Shown here in pieces: positions 1 to 13,440 of a stretch of 64,000 nt of DNA. Below the pieces are notes generated by a model that worked only from the letters and a program-made list of their open reading frames with translations, made no database searches and had not been told where the DNA came from. The stretch is taken from contig LR746269.1 of assembly GCA_902729315.2 (NCBI GenBank), forward strand, positions 4,232,001 through 4,296,000. Direction: 5' to 3'. Position numbers and translations under genes: made by a program. The stretch comes from Spirodela intermedia. Its lineage: Eukaryota; Streptophyta; Magnoliopsida; Alismatales; Araceae. Every line of letters begins with the position of its first letter. Position 1 is the stretch's first letter.

Positions 1-1534
1 AGTCATCCTTTTAACCTTCCTTGATTTATTTCATCCATTTGGTAATATGAAAGGACTAAAACACTGATTACTATGTAATAAGCACAAGAGGTATAGTTCT
101 GTGCTCTTAAGTTTATAGGATGCACAATTTTATAATCATGCATTTTACTTCTAAACTTATAAAGAGCACCCATAGGCTTCTATTTCCATGTACCTTTTGT
201 AAGATCACCTTAGGCTTCTAATGTTACATTCAACAACTATGTTTCTTTTGTCCTTATAAGCTTATGCGGAGAGTTGCATTCAATTTATCAAGGTTACATT
301 GTATATGTCAGGTTTCACTTACATTTAAGCTAATGTACAATTATGTTTCTATTGGTAACATTGCATATGTATACTTAATTTTCCGATGATGCTTCTGCAA
401 AGAGCTTGATAGCTTCTCTTTGCAATGAGTACTTAAGTATAGAGCCTATAGGCTCATGAAATTCAAATTTAACTTTATGTTTATTTTCATAAGCATGTGT
501 ATAGAGCCTTAAAAGCTAGCAAGAAGGAAGATAAGGATTGCACGAGTTGAAGAACAACTTGGAACCTAAGAAGAGAAAGAAAGACATAAGAAGAGTAGAG
601 GGAGTGATTAAATTTGGAAGCCTAAATAGCTTTGATGATGATAAAATAGATACAAGAGTAAAATGATAACCATAGAAAATAGAACTATATTATTAGATCA
701 TATAAATTATAGAAAATCAGAAGAGCCCTTAAATTGAGAAAACAAGAGTTAAATTTACATTATATGATAAATTAAAATTAGGGTCACCCTAGAATATACA
801 TAAATAGATTGTAGATGTTGTAATATGATTCATATAATGTTTACCACATTTTACAGTAATTTTATCCATAGGAAATATATACCTCTTTTGTATAGGTAAT
901 ATAGTTGAAGATAAAAAAAATAATAATGAAGTGTGGCACAAAAGGACAATAGAGGGAGGACAACTAAAAAAAGACACATAGCTATTGGGACATGTTCCAA
1001 CTAAGAGAAGACCATCTTGCTAATATTAAAAAAAATTATAAAATAAAAAAATATGTATAAAAGGAATGCTCTCCCCAAATCTCACACAAGGGAGAATCAT
1101 TGAATGCGCAAAATTGATAACAAAGCTTGCCAAAACGACAAGAGCTGTCAACATAGAAATTCATCTCTAGAAGACCGAGCTAAAATGTCTAGAATAGTAA
1201 TTCACATTTCTTTAAAAGTATTTCTAGTACATAGGCCAATTGAGAGCCATTAACGTAAAAACATTAATTAGGTGTTAATCTAGTTGGCCTTGCGTAGAGC
1301 TTTAGAATGAGAAGTGGGAAGATGAATGCTCCTCTATTTAGCCTCCTAGAGTTGCAAATCTAAAAGTGAGAAGTTGAACGCTTCTTTATTTGACCCCTAC
1401 AATTGTGGATCTAGAAGAGTATTCTTGGTGAAATATAATTTTTGGTTAGAATTATTGAATTTAGTGAAGAAAAACTGCTACAAATGTTTTGCATGAGTAA
1501 TATTGGTTTTTGGAGTCATGATTGTTCTGATGTT
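1..1534. other. AT-rich non-coding sequence
   Basis: No gene or recognisable element domain was found on either strand. The only local structure seen is an imperfect direct duplication of about 55 bp at roughly 1304-1412, where a segment with 'gagaagt', a C-poor middle and 'ctattta/ctttatt' is repeated once with many substitutions. Short open frames here (for example 789-977 on the minus strand) have skewed composition and look like chance. Confidence 0.6.
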
Positions 1535-3110
1535 TTGATAATAATGATGTGTCTTCATTATTATGAGTTAATAATTAGTTAGTTATATAGTTTAAGCCTT
1601 AAATCATGATAAATAAACTTATATTTGTGTTAAATTATGAAAAATAATTTTTAATTTGTTAATATGATTTTTACTAATTATGTGATTTTATGTGAATTTA
1701 TATAATTTTTATAATCTTATTTTTGAGATAAATGAAGAGAAATAAAATAAAATAAAATAAAATATAAAAAGAGACCAATTGACCAGCCGAGCTTGCAAAT
1801 GGGTTGGAATCATAGTTGGGTAAGGCCACAAGTATGATGCCCAATCGACTATTGATTGGTAGAAAGAATGTGTGTCACTTTACATTTACATCACTTGTGG
1901 CTAGTTGAGTGTGGGGGAAGGAGTGGTCATACACACATGAGAAAGAGACTTATTGATCATAGAATCTCATTTTAGTATATATATGTCTCAAAATGTAGAA
2001 AATAACTGATGTGAGATTAAATTAGGCTCACAACTTCCCAAAAGGTTTTCAATGATCTTAATATCTAAAATATCCCTTATTTATGAGAATAACATATCCT
2101 TATGACACAACTTTATAAGAATATTCACATACCTATTTCAAGTCTTTCTAATATAGGTGGACAATCAGCGAGGGTTTAAATCTCATTAGAGTTAAAACTC
2201 ATATTTTTATCAGATTAAATTGTGATTTTTTTGTAGATTGCTTGTCAATGATTAAGCCGTCATAATTGTTAAATCAGAGGTGAAAATATCGTCAACAGAA
2301 TTCACAGATAAAAAGATTACAAATCTATAGAGTAAATTATCTTTGATTGATCAACGAACAAACTGTCATCGAGAAGAAAATAATCCACCAAGAAATGAGT
2401 CACCACCTCTTGAGAGTGTATAAGATGTAATGAAGAGCCTCCTCTTGCTATGTAGACTTGAGGATGAAGCTCCTTAAGATGAGCAACACCTCCATCCAAC
2501 TTATTTCTATCAAGTGATCATTAGAGATCTACAAAGTCATTATTTTATCTCTCTACTAGGTGACAACTGCTAGAGATGATTTGTCGACCCACTTCACTAA
2601 TTTCTAAATTTCAAACGGAGATCCAAAGAATGTCTAGATCATCCATGTCTAAGGATAGCCATTGAGATCATGGACATCGTTTGAAAATCTTTCCGAACAC
2701 ATAGAATTTTGACAATCGTTGTTGCGAGACTGTAACTTTGCCTTTCCTACTTTCAATTTAATTTTTACTTAATTTAGTGATACTTTGTATGATTTTAAGT
2801 TTCAAAACTCTTCTAGATTAAATTAAGATTCTTCTAACTTTTATAGATCTTAATTTGACTAATTAATTCGTCTATAATCACTTACATAAGAATTATTGGA
2901 CAAAACTTTATTTCCGCTCAATTTGTGTTCATCAAGGTCGTTGATGTCATCTTGACATCTGCACCCTTATTTCCTTATTCATGAATTTTAAATATATTTT
3001 ATCTTCACTATTTTGTCTTAAAATTATATTCTTTATAATTTGTTTTAAATATTACTCAATATTATATTACATCCCTATGATTGACCTGAAAATTCTCCAC
3101 TTTTATTCTT
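1535..3110 (-). mobile_element. R1 LTR copy 1, truncated
   Basis: This is a minus-strand copy of the R1 LTR. It opens on the plus strand with a degenerate form of the reverse-complemented R1 end (TGATAA...GTCTTCATTATTATGAG) and follows the family order: terminal AT-rich block, GC-richer block, USE/TATA-like block near 1960-2030, body and 5' AT-rich block. Similarity fades near 3110, before the R1 start, so the copy is truncated. It is heavily decayed, with mostly C/T and G/A differences from the copy at 58406-60043. The USE is reduced to TCTCACATC and the spacing to the TATA is about 22 nt. Confidence 0.75.
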
Positions 3111-3909
3111 GTTAAAAATTACGAAAATGATACTGTTCAAAGGTAATAATTTGATCATCAAAGAATGCTCAAATGCTTGAAGCAATTATTAACGTACAAT
3201 TAGAATATTATAATATACATCCAATATTTGAAAAGATTATTTAAAACTAATTCTTCTTTAAAATGTATTAATCACATGATGACTATATTAACATGTGTTT
3301 GAATAGTTATTGAAAAATTATTTTGAATTATTCGAAGGCAACAAAGTATTGATGTTGAATGCTAATATGAGATTCACTATGTATACCTATATCTGTATTT
3401 TACTTGAGGTTTTTTTTAAACTTAAAGTTGAAATATTACTTTATTTCAAGATATATTTACATATTCTTTAATGCTAGTAGACTTTTTTAGGTATCTTAGA
3501 ATCAATATATTTGGATATATATTAATGGATTAGTGACTAGATTATCATAATCCTAAAGATACCTTAGTCCTCACAAGGTACATCATATAACATTTTGACC
3601 ACCAAATTTTTAAGATTCACACATGAAAGAAAGACAAATTAAGGGAAGTGTGTGACCCAACATTCATTATAAATTCATCTCTCCTCAAAAGATTAAAATG
3701 GTTGGAACTATAGGACAAGGTGAAGCACAAGAGGAGAGGTGGATTGGGGTTTATATACTTATGGCCATTTTTTGTTTAAGCCTGCGCCTAAATATGTGTT
3801 GACATGTATATAGCTTGATAAGGTCTCTCAACTCTCTCTCACTAAGAGCATAAATATTTTTATACTAGTTTGCCCCTCGCCTAGTTACTTTTGATCATAA
3901 AGAGAATTT
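3111..3909. other. AT-rich spacer between R1 copies
   Basis: About 800 bases of AT-rich sequence with no coding potential or known motif that I can see. It separates R1 copies 1 and 2 and may be the remains of older insertions. Confidence 0.5.
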
Positions 3910-3914
3910 CCCTC

Positions 3915-6900
3915 TAATGTAACTTAGTTGTTGTTTATGAAATCATGCAAATTAAATATTTATAAAACTAGAAACTTCTAATTTTTTAGATTTTTAGAAA
4001 TATTTTAGAATAGATATATATTATTAGATAAGAGATTCCAAAAATAGTAGGGAATTTCTAGGTTGATCATAGGAATATAATATAATATTGAGTAATATTT
4101 CAAATTGTTTTGTAAAGAATATGATTTTTGATATTTTTTAGACTAAAAAATAAAGATAAAATATATTTAAATTTTTTGAAAAGGAAAATAAGGGTGTAGG
4201 CGTTAGGATGGCATTAGTGGCATGACGAACAAAAATCAGGTGGAAATAGAGTTTTGTTTGATGATTCTTACGTAAAAGATTACAAATAATTTAATTAATT
4301 AAATGAAGATATGTAAAAATTAGATGAATCATATTGAATGAAGAAGGTTTTTTTTTTGAAACTTGAAATCACACAAGCTATCACTATATTAAATAAAAAA
4401 TAAATTTAAAATAGAAAAGACAATTTTGACCTCACGATAGTAATCATCAAAATTCTATTTTCAAGAAAATTATTGTGCAATGTTTACGGCCTCAAAGACT
4501 CTTTTTGGACAAGGATAATGTGGACAATCTCTAGATCTTCTTGTAAAATCTAGAAATCAATGAGGTGGGTTGATGAATATCTCTAGTGTTTGTTACCTAG
4601 TGGAGTAGAAAAGTGACAACTTTGTTGATCTTTGGGAATTATCATCGGACAAAGATAAATTGGATGGAGGTGGGGTGCATCTTAGGGAGCTTCATTCTCA
4701 CGTCCATGTAGTAAGATGAAGCTCTTCATCGCATCTGGTATGTTGTTAGGAGGTGGTGACTTGTCTCCCGATGAATTGTCCTCTTCTCGATGACAACTTG
4801 TTCATTAATTAATTAAAGATAATTTACTCAATGTATTTGTGATATTTTTATCGAGATTTATTCAACAATTTTAGTAACGATACTTACCGAATCATGTTGA
4901 TGACATTTTCACTAATAATAGAGCGATTATGACGACTTAATCATTAACAAGTAATTGACAGAAAAATTATAAATTAATCAAGTAAAAATCTGAGTTTTAA
5001 CTTTGGTGGGATTTGAACCCTCATTAGTTGCTAACTTACATGAGAGAGGGTGAAATAAGTACATGAATACTCTTATAAAGTGATGTTATAAAGGTATCTC
5101 TTTCTCATAAACATAGGATACTCTAGGTATTAAAATCATTAAAAACCTTTTAGAATGTTGTGATCCAAATTTAGTCTCACATCGGTTACTTTTGAGTTTT
5201 AAGATAAATATCGATAAGTCTTTATTATCATGAGTTAATAATTAGTTAATAATATAATTTTAGCCTTAACTCATGGTGAATAGACTTATATTTGTGTTAA
5301 ATTGTAAAAAGTGGTTTTTAATTGATTAACGTGAATTTCTGGCTAATTATGTGATTTTCTATGAATTTATATGATTTTGATAGTCTTATTTTTGAGATAA
5401 ATGAAGAAAAGAAATTAAAATAAAAAAATAGTAAAATGGGGGACCCACCGGCCAACTGGGGCCCCCAAGCGAGGACTGATGAGGGCTTATGTGTGCCACT
5501 CTCCTTCCACGTCACTGGTGGCCAGCCAACTGTGGGGCAAGGAGTGATCGTATATGCAGGAGAAAGGGACTTATTACTTATAAATGTGATATTACTATAT
5601 ATTTGCCCAAACCTTCGGTGCACAAATAATGTGAGATTAAACCCCTGTCACACTTTCCTCCGAAAGGTTTTGAAGATTTTAATACTTAAACTACCCCTTC
5701 AATATAATAGAGATATACTATGATGACGTCACTTGATAAAGGTAGTAGAGTATTTATTTCAATTTTCTCATGCAAGCGAGCAACTAGCGCGGGTTTGAAT
5801 CCTCTCAGAGCCAAAACTTGTATTTTTACCTAATTATCGTGACTTTCTTACAGATTTTCAATGAAGGATTAAGCCGCTAGAATTGTTGGATCATCAGCGA
5901 AAATCTCATCAACACGATTTGTGGAGCATTATTTTTAAAGTTGCTGAATGATTCACGATAAAAGGATCGTGAATCCATCAAGTAAATCATATTTGATTGA
6001 TCGATGAACAAGCTTTTATCGAGAAGAGGACGATCTGTTGGGAGACGAGTTACCACCACTTAAGAGCATACTGGATGCAATGAAGAGCCTCCTCTTGCTG
6101 CATGGACCTAAAGATGAAGCTCCATTTAACTCTTCTCCATCGGGTGATAGCCACCAGAGAGCCACAAAGTCATCATTTTTTCGCTCCATCGGGTGACAGC
6201 CACTGGAGATGATTCAACAACCTATTTCAGTGATCTCTAGACTTTACAAGGAAATCTAGAGATTGCCCACATCATCCTTGTTCAAGGAGAGCTTTCGAGG
6301 TTGTTGACACTACACGACGATCCTCTTGAATGCTCAGGATTCTGGTGCATCACCGACACATCACTGCCGCGATGCTAGAACTCTGTTTTCCTGCTTTCAA
6401 CTTAATTTCTACTTCATTTAGTGATAATTTATGTGATTTAAAATTTTCAAACTATACTTTATTAAATTACTATTCTTTCAACTTTTATAGATCTTAATTT
6501 GATCAATTAAATCGTCTGTAATCGCTTACACAAGAATCATTGGGTGGAACTCTATTTCCACTTGATTCACGTTCGTCGGACATTGACGTTATCTTCACAT
6601 CTGCACCCTTATTTCCCTTTTTTGTGAATTTTTAATATATTTCATTTTTATTTCTTAGTATACAATTCATAAAAAAATTATATTCTTTGAGAAATTTTTT
6701 GAAGAATTACCTGATATTATATTACATCCCTGTGATTGACTTGGAAAATTACCACTATTGTTTAAAGTTTTATTAAATTATAATTAATAGATTTGTTTAG
6801 AAATACTTTAAATATCTAAAAATTGGTATTTTCTAGTTTTATAAATTTTAAATTTACGTGATTTACCATACAACAATTAAGTCATGTCAGATATATAGTA

Positions 6901-7323
6901 ATACAAGATTCTATGATTAATATGTCTCTATCTCTCATGTGTGTATGACCACTCCTTCCCCATACTTAATTAGCTATCGGTGATGTGGAAGGGGAGTGAT
7001 GCACATGTCTCCATTGTTGGTCTTTAGCCGCTTGAGCGCCCTTGCTCACGGCTCCACCCAATTGTGCTTCCGACTTGCTTGCGGGTCTCTTAGGTCTCTC
7101 ATTTTCATATTTTTATTTTCTTTTATTTCTTTTATTTATCTCAAAAAATAATTATAAAAATTATATAAATTTATATAAAATAAAATATTTAACTAAAAAT
7201 TCACATTAACTAATTAAAAATTACTTTTCATAGTTTAACATAAATATAAGTCTCTTTATTATAAGTTAAGACTTAAAATATATTATTAATTACTTATTAA
7301 CTCATAATAATGAAGACTTATTA
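3915..7323 (+). mobile_element. R1 solo LTR copy 2, split by copy 3
   Basis: A complete plus-strand R1 LTR in two pieces, 3915-5211 and 6890-7323, with R1 copy 3 inserted between them. The outer ends are degenerate TG (3915, now TA) and CA (7323, now TA). The flanks are an exact 5-bp duplication, ccctc at 3910-3914 and ccctc at 7324-7328, which proves this was one insertion event. No internal retrotransposon sequence is present, so it is a solo LTR. The interruption falls within the LTR's own TATA box: the USE-like block is at about 5173-5184 and the remaining TATA is at about 6890-6898. Confidence 0.88.
5212..6889 (-). mobile_element. R1 solo LTR copy 3, nested in copy 2
   Basis: Full-length minus-strand R1 LTR of 1678 bp. 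The plus strand opens with CGATAAGTC (TG decayed to CG) and closes with GTCATGTCA, the reverse complement of the R1 start. The flanking 5-mers are aatat (5207-5211) and gatat (6890-6894), a target duplication with one G/A change. It carries its own USE-like element (TCTCACATTA, minus strand, around 5620-5632) and a TATA 24 nt further on (around 5589-5597). Two short opposed open frames (5318-5623 and 5436-5723) arise from its GC-rich block and are not conserved in other copies. Confidence 0.88.
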
Positions 7324-7328
7324 CCCTC

Positions 7329-8955
7329 CATTATTCACTATTTATTTGAAAAAATATACATTAATATTTGCATGCTTAAACACTCCACACCTCAAGTTTA
7401 TCTCATTAGAGACTTAACCTTTATTGGGTCAAAATTAGCAACTGACATCTCGTGCTTTCACCTAATAGTCTTCCCTCACCAAGTAGTTACCTTAGGGCCT
7501 AATAAACAACAACAATTATGACTATAGAATTGATCACTTTGCCAAAATCAGCTAGAGAAGATGATATGACCTTGTATGGTAGTGATGGTTGTGACTTGAA
7601 TTTCTTTAGATGATTGTTTGAATCTGTGTATTTAATCAGTTTTAGATCCTCAATCTTTCTATAATAAGTAAGTTTTCATCCTCTAAGAGTTTCCAGATTT
7701 TACAAGATCCTTGATGTTTGAAATCTGCATTAAATACTTGTCATTTTCTGAAATGTACTAATTTGAATTCGATAATGTATGATAATGACCTTTGAACCTT
7801 CCAAACTTTGAATCTGCATTTTCTTGTCCATTTCATTCAAGTTTGAATTATAATTTTTTAACTTGATGAAGAACATTTTGATATCTAGGTCAGATCCAAA
7901 TCATTGAGTTTTCTCATACTTTTCATCCACGTATGTAGCTAATTTGTCACCATCAAGTTATCATGAGCACTTATTTTGTAACTACAAAGAAAAATCGATA
8001 TGCATGGTAATACTATATATACTAACATCATGAAATTATGTAACATGAATAAGATAACACATATGTATTATGATAACATAATATATTAATAGTTCAACAA
8101 TCAAGATTGAGAGATTAAATTATTAAACTTTCATGAGCAAAAACAAAAGTCCACCATTCTTGAATTGCTTGTAGTTTGTGCTCCAAATTTAACATTGAAC
8201 ATCAAATGGATAGATTTCATTCAATTATTGCATTAGACTCATCCCTTTGCAGGTTTGCATTTACATGAGATTCATTAGTTGTTAGAATCTTAAGCTGTTT
8301 TTAGTTTGGTATATGATTATAAAGTACTAGTGTTTATATCAAAATGTTGATTCTACATACTACAATATGCACTTAGGCCATTACAAAAAAGTTGAAAATA
8401 TTTTTTTAGTAGTACTAGGTTTGAGACATTGTAGAATATAGATTTATATTTTTAACATTTGGTACTTGTGTTTTTCAGTATAATATTGCAATGCTGTATG
8501 GTAGACTATGTTATCCCTCAACATAGTTTACAAGCACTAAGCTATTGAACTTGACATATTAAGCTACTTGCTTAGAACTTGATTTCAGAACTTGCATTTT
8601 AAAATTTATTTTTGATGTAGTTAGATATTTTTCTTTATGATAGTTTGGCAATCTTAGGTGTTTTGATGGTCATCACAACATGTAGAGGGTAGTATACTCA
8701 TTTGCTTAAGTACAAATTTGCATAACTTAATATTATGAATTTCCTACATATTTCTAAGTGAGTTTAAGAGGATGCAACAATTCAAGTTTTTAGATTTTAA
8801 AATTAGTTATCAAATAATATTAAAGAATATTCTTGTATCTTTTGTTGAATTATTTCAAGTTGAAATATGTGTAAATGAGGCATAATTGATCTAGTTGTTG
8901 GGCCTAAATCTAAGGTGAAATAGATCTAATTATAAGGATTAAGTTTATGTTATTA
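7329..8955. other. AT-rich non-coding sequence
   Basis: Roughly 1.6 kb with no open frame above about 60 codons, no conserved element domain and no repeat shared with the rest of the window that I could recognise. It ends at the start of R1 copy 4. Confidence 0.5.
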
Positions 8956-8960
8956 TAGAT

Positions 8961-9650
8961 TGACGTGACTTAGTCATTGTATAATAAATCACATAAATTT
9001 AAAATTTATAAAATTAAAAAATTCTAATTTTTAGATATTTAGAAGTATTTCTAAACAAATATATCAATTTTAATTCAATAAAAGTTCTAAATATAGTAAA
9101 ACTTCTCTAGGTCGATCATAAGGATGTAATATGTGAGGTAATATTTAAGAATTTTCCCCAAAGAATATAATTTTTTATAAATTTTTGACTAAAAAATAAA
9201 AATAAAATTATTTAAAAGTCACAAAAAAGAAAAATAAGGGTGTAAATGTCATGATGATGTCAGCACCCGGTGAACGTGAATTAGACAGAAATAGAGTTCC
9301 ACCTAGTGATTCTTACATAAGTGATTACAAACGATTTAATTGATTAAATAAAGATTTATAAAGTTAAAAGAATCATAATTGAATGAAGAATAGGTTAGAA
9401 AATTTAAATCACACAAATTATCATTAAATGAAGTGAAAATTAAGTTGAAAGTAGAAAAGATGGAGTTTCAACTTCGCGATAGTGATTGTCAAAATTCTAT
9501 ATGTTCAAAACGATCATCAAACGATGTCTATGGCCTCAAAGGCTCTCCTTGGATATGGAAGACCTAAGCATTCGTTGAATCTTCTTTTAAAGTATAGAAA
9601 ATGATGGTAGAAGTTAAAATCAATCTAATTTATTTCATTTTTTGTGCATG
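8961..9650 (+). mobile_element. R1 LTR copy 4, 3'-truncated
   Basis: Starts with an intact R1 terminus (TGACGTGACTTAG, 8961) preceded by tagat, a possible target-site half. It follows the family through the 'aagggtgtaaatgtcatgat' and 'gaacgtgaattag' blocks. Similarity fades near 9650, so the copy lacks about its last 60 percent, including the USE/TATA module. No matching second half was found elsewhere in the window. Confidence 0.78.
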
Positions 9651-11245
9651 CAATATGATGTAAGAAATTTGTAAATTAGATAGTTATAATAGTTTTGCTT
9701 TCTGTTTTCAGCAACAATGAATTTGTGAAAAATAAATCAAAACTATCCTCTTTATAGCTCTAATTTTGAATTTCAGTAATATATGTCTTGGGGATTGAAA
9801 TGTGAGAAAAGGGTTTTTAGAATTTCTAATTTCGAGCTATTTTTTCCTATTGTTTTTGACAGTCTGTAAATTATTTTCTACTATTTCTAATAGAAAACCA
9901 AAAAATAGATACTATAGTTTGATAATTATAGATTAGTAATCGCATCTATGTATTAGTATCTTATATAGAAATGCTAATTAATATGTAGATAATATAATTA
10001 TATATGTGTTACCAACTCATTATGACATTCATAATATTTTATTATTTAAGTCTTATTATATATTATTTTATTTATATTATGAGACTAATCCCACTTGACT
10101 TTTATGAAGTTAAGTGGTGATTCTTTCACATTTTCTTGATAATTATTTGATTACAAAAACTTAGGTGAGCTCTTATTATGAGTTGGATGTAATAAAAGAA
10201 GCCCAAGTCTTCAGCTCAATGAAAAGCTCAGGTCTTATGGAGAGGGCTGGCCTAATATGTTTATGGGCCCAAGAAAGGGCATCATCTTAGTCTAGCCCAT
10301 CTAGACTTAAAAGGGTTATTAAAAGATGAGATCTAGGCCGCCCATCTTAGGGTGTCTTAAGATGAAATTAAGAGAAAGATTAGAGCACCGCTTGCATGAA
10401 ATGATTTGGGCTGTCCACCAAGAGATTTAGTTATTAATCTTAACTGTCCATTGAAGGGGCCTAATTCTCGAAAAGATTAAGACATCTCACCCCTTTCTTA
10501 GAGGACGCTTTTTGGTTCTCTCTCTAGTAGTGGCTAGCCAAAGGAAATAGGAGAAAAAACAAGGCCTAATCAAAAATATTCTCATGCCCAAGACATCGTG
10601 GAGAAGAGATTACCTAGAGTGCATCAAGATCGTTATGGATCAAACATCACTCGACCTAGGACTAACGCACAACAAGGTTTGTGCGATATTTAGATTTAGG
10701 GCGTCTTTGTAATCCTCTTCATAGATAAATTAACTTTTAATTTGAATTAATTTTATCATTTATTCTATCATTCCATTACGTTGGACCTATTATCTCCTCT
10801 TTGTCATGCTTTTCATAACTCTTGTCTTCACCTTTTTACATTTAATTCTGTCCTTCACAATTTGACGTATATATATCTATATAAGAAATAAAATATGTAA
10901 AATTCATACTCTCATTACCCACATTTCTTGAGGATCGACCCTTATGTTAAATAGAAGAGTGAAGTTTTATAAATATTATTTACATAAACTTGGCTATATC
11001 ACGATGACATATTTAACTTTCAATTCGAGTTCATCATAGTTTTTTTTGAATTTTTTTTAGTTACTTTTATAAGTGAGAATAAAAATAAATACACAATTAT
11101 TCTTAATCGTCCTACAACATAACTTAATACTTCAACCCCAACTTAAAAAATGACATTGTCCCTAGTGACATAGAAAAAGCAGAATAGAATATATAAAAGA
11201 TATAATTCTCTAGTGAAGTATGCCTATATGTAAAGTACTAAAAGT
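9651..11245. other. Probable decayed gypsy LTR region
   Basis: No coding domain is visible. The stretch 10180-10700 is of moderate GC with the rhythm of a plant gypsy LTR, and near 10925 it has the phrase 'cttgaggatcgaccc'. I associate that phrase with LTRs of the Tat/Athila group, and a diverged form ('cttgaggagccgacc') recurs near 12990. I could not define both ends, so this is an assignment by style only. Confidence 0.35.
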
Positions 11246-11250
11246 ATTGT

Positions 11251-13440
11251 TGATGTGATTCAGTTATTCTATAGTAAATCACATAAATTTAAAATTTATA
11301 AAACTAGAAAATATCAATTTCTAAATATTTAAAAGTATTTATGAAAAAATATATCAATTATAATTCAATTAAAGTTTCAAAAATAGTGAAAAATTTTCAG
11401 GTCGATCACAAGGATGTAATATAACATTGGGTAATATTTCAGAATTTTACTCAAAGCATACGATATTTTATGAATTTTAAACTAAGAAATGAAAGCAAAA
11501 TATATTTAAAATTTACAAAAAAGGAAAATAAGGGTGAATACGTGAGAACTTGTGAAAATTATATATTAATCTATTATCAAATTAGGGAGAATAATGCATA
11601 TTTGAGAAATATTTCATAAGTTATCATGTTAATTATTTTATTTTTTATTTAAATGAACCTCCTTAAATCTTAATTTAAATTGATATTTTATGAATAAAAG
11701 AAAAATTGATGAGAATTTATTTCATATCTTGAGGCTTAATTCTCATTTATTTTATTTTTAAATAAAATCTTATTATGATAATTTTGTATGATTAATTGAA
11801 ATATATTTTATGTATTTTTTTCGAAAATTTTAGGCATTATAATAAATATAATAAGAGGTCATCATTATTATATATGTTAACACTTGCATGGGACAATGTA
11901 TTATTCTTTTCAGATCTAACGCTAGCACGATAGTAGTGGTCAGATCCGACGCTCCGCATGATGTCACTACTGCGGTCATACGAAAAAGTAGCTCCAAGAT
12001 CCAATGGCGACCGCTAGTAGATCTGACGATCTAGGAGATGCCACCTCGCAGCCATCAACGCACAAAATGTAGTCACCAATCCAACGGTGGCTATTGCTGA
12101 TGCACACGGATCCCGATAAAGTATGTGCAGGAGGAGCGAGAGCCGATGGAGATCTAATGGTGATTATTGGGCCATGTCACCCCTCTCCAGAGCAAAATGA
12201 CGACGCGACGATCCAATGGTCTTCATTGAGCCACGCATTGGAGGATATATTTACAAATATGAATTATCCTTTGGTAAAATAGACGATATCATTTATTCTC
12301 TCACACGCACAGAAGGGTATATGTTTAAATATCAATTATCATCTGGTAAAATAGACAATATTGCTTATTGCCGCATAAGAAAAGAGGAAAATATTTGAAA
12401 AATCAGAGAAAATTGATAAAATACGGCAGAAAATAAGAAGTCAAAACAGAAAATGCGATTTGCGGATCTAGGGTACAAAAATGGAGGAAGAGGGGAGAGA
12501 AAAGGAGCCTTTCCGGAGTTCTTCTTGGGTTGTTCTTGAGAGAAAATATTGTTCTTTTTTCTCATGCGAAAGTAAGAATCTGAAGAGTGCATCGTTGATT
12601 TTGATTGTTCTCCTGTACTCTTTTCACCTTAAATATATTCTATTGAACTAGATGCAAGACTCAGAAGTGCTACCCAGAGGTCGACATCAAGCCATGCATT
12701 CTAAGGGTTGTAAGTTTGATTTTTAAGAGAATTTTCATTATTTTCTTGTTTGATCTGCAAAATAATTTTATTTTGTTAGCTTTAGCCATTTCTTTACTTG
12801 TTTCTCTTCTTTTTGTATCATTCCAAAGCATATTTAGTTTACTAATTTTACTTTATTTAATTTTTAAATTCATATTTTTATTTATTTGCTATTTTGTTTC
12901 CTTTATTCCTTTGAATATCAATTTAAATCTTCTAATAAATTTCGTAATTATTTAAATTAGAAAATAAAAATATTTTTAAAATCCTTCCTTGAGGAGCCGA
13001 CCTAGCTCACCACTTTATCCATTTAAAATTATTATTATTATTTTTGGTGAATCTAGTTCTATAAATTATTAAAATTGATTAATGATTCTAATAATGACTT
13101 AGAACCACATTAGGACATCAAGATGATGTTAGCACTCAACGAATGGAAATCAGGTGAATACAGAGTTCCACTCAACGATTCTTATGTAAGCAATTACAAA
13201 TGATTTAATTGGTCAAATTAAGACTTGTAAAAACTAAAATAATCTCAATTGAATGAAAAATAGTTTAGAAAGTTGACATCACATAAATTATCATTAAATG
13301 AAGTGAAAATTAAGTTGAAATAGGAAAGGTATAGTTTTGACCTCGTGACAATGATTGTCAAATTTATATATGTTTGGGAGGATCGTTGAATGATGTCCAT
13401 GGCCTTAAATACTCTTCTTAAATAATAATCGTCGAATTTC
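11251..13440 (+). mobile_element. R1 LTR copy 5, split and 3'-truncated
   Basis: Begins with TGATGTGATTCAG (11251) and runs to about 11540. It resumes at about 13108 with the matching 'acatcaagatgatgttagcac' region and fades near 13440. The two parts join in the correct order relative to other R1 copies, so the intervening 1.57 kb is an insertion. The right part of the LTR, including USE/TATA, is missing, and the copy abuts gypsy 3' tail sequence at about 13440-13500. Confidence 0.75.
11541..13107 (+). mobile_element. Insertion in R1 copy 5, LTR-like
   Basis: Interrupts R1 copy 5. It holds an AT-rich 5' part, a GC-richer middle (11930-12260) with several 'gatccaatggcgac'-like phrases, a pyrimidine-rich stretch near 12500-12560, and the phrase 'ccttgaggagccgacc' near 12990, which resembles the gypsy LTR motif near 10925. 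This suggests a solo LTR of another gypsy family. A clean 5-bp duplication could not be read (acgt/acat is the nearest), so the exact ends are uncertain. The open frames in it are short and unconvincing. Confidence 0.5.

Noticed and set aside
11541-13107. Defining the insertion in R1 copy 5 as a TG...CA solo LTR with exact ends
   Set aside because: No 5-bp duplication could be read at either candidate boundary, so the ends are left approximate.
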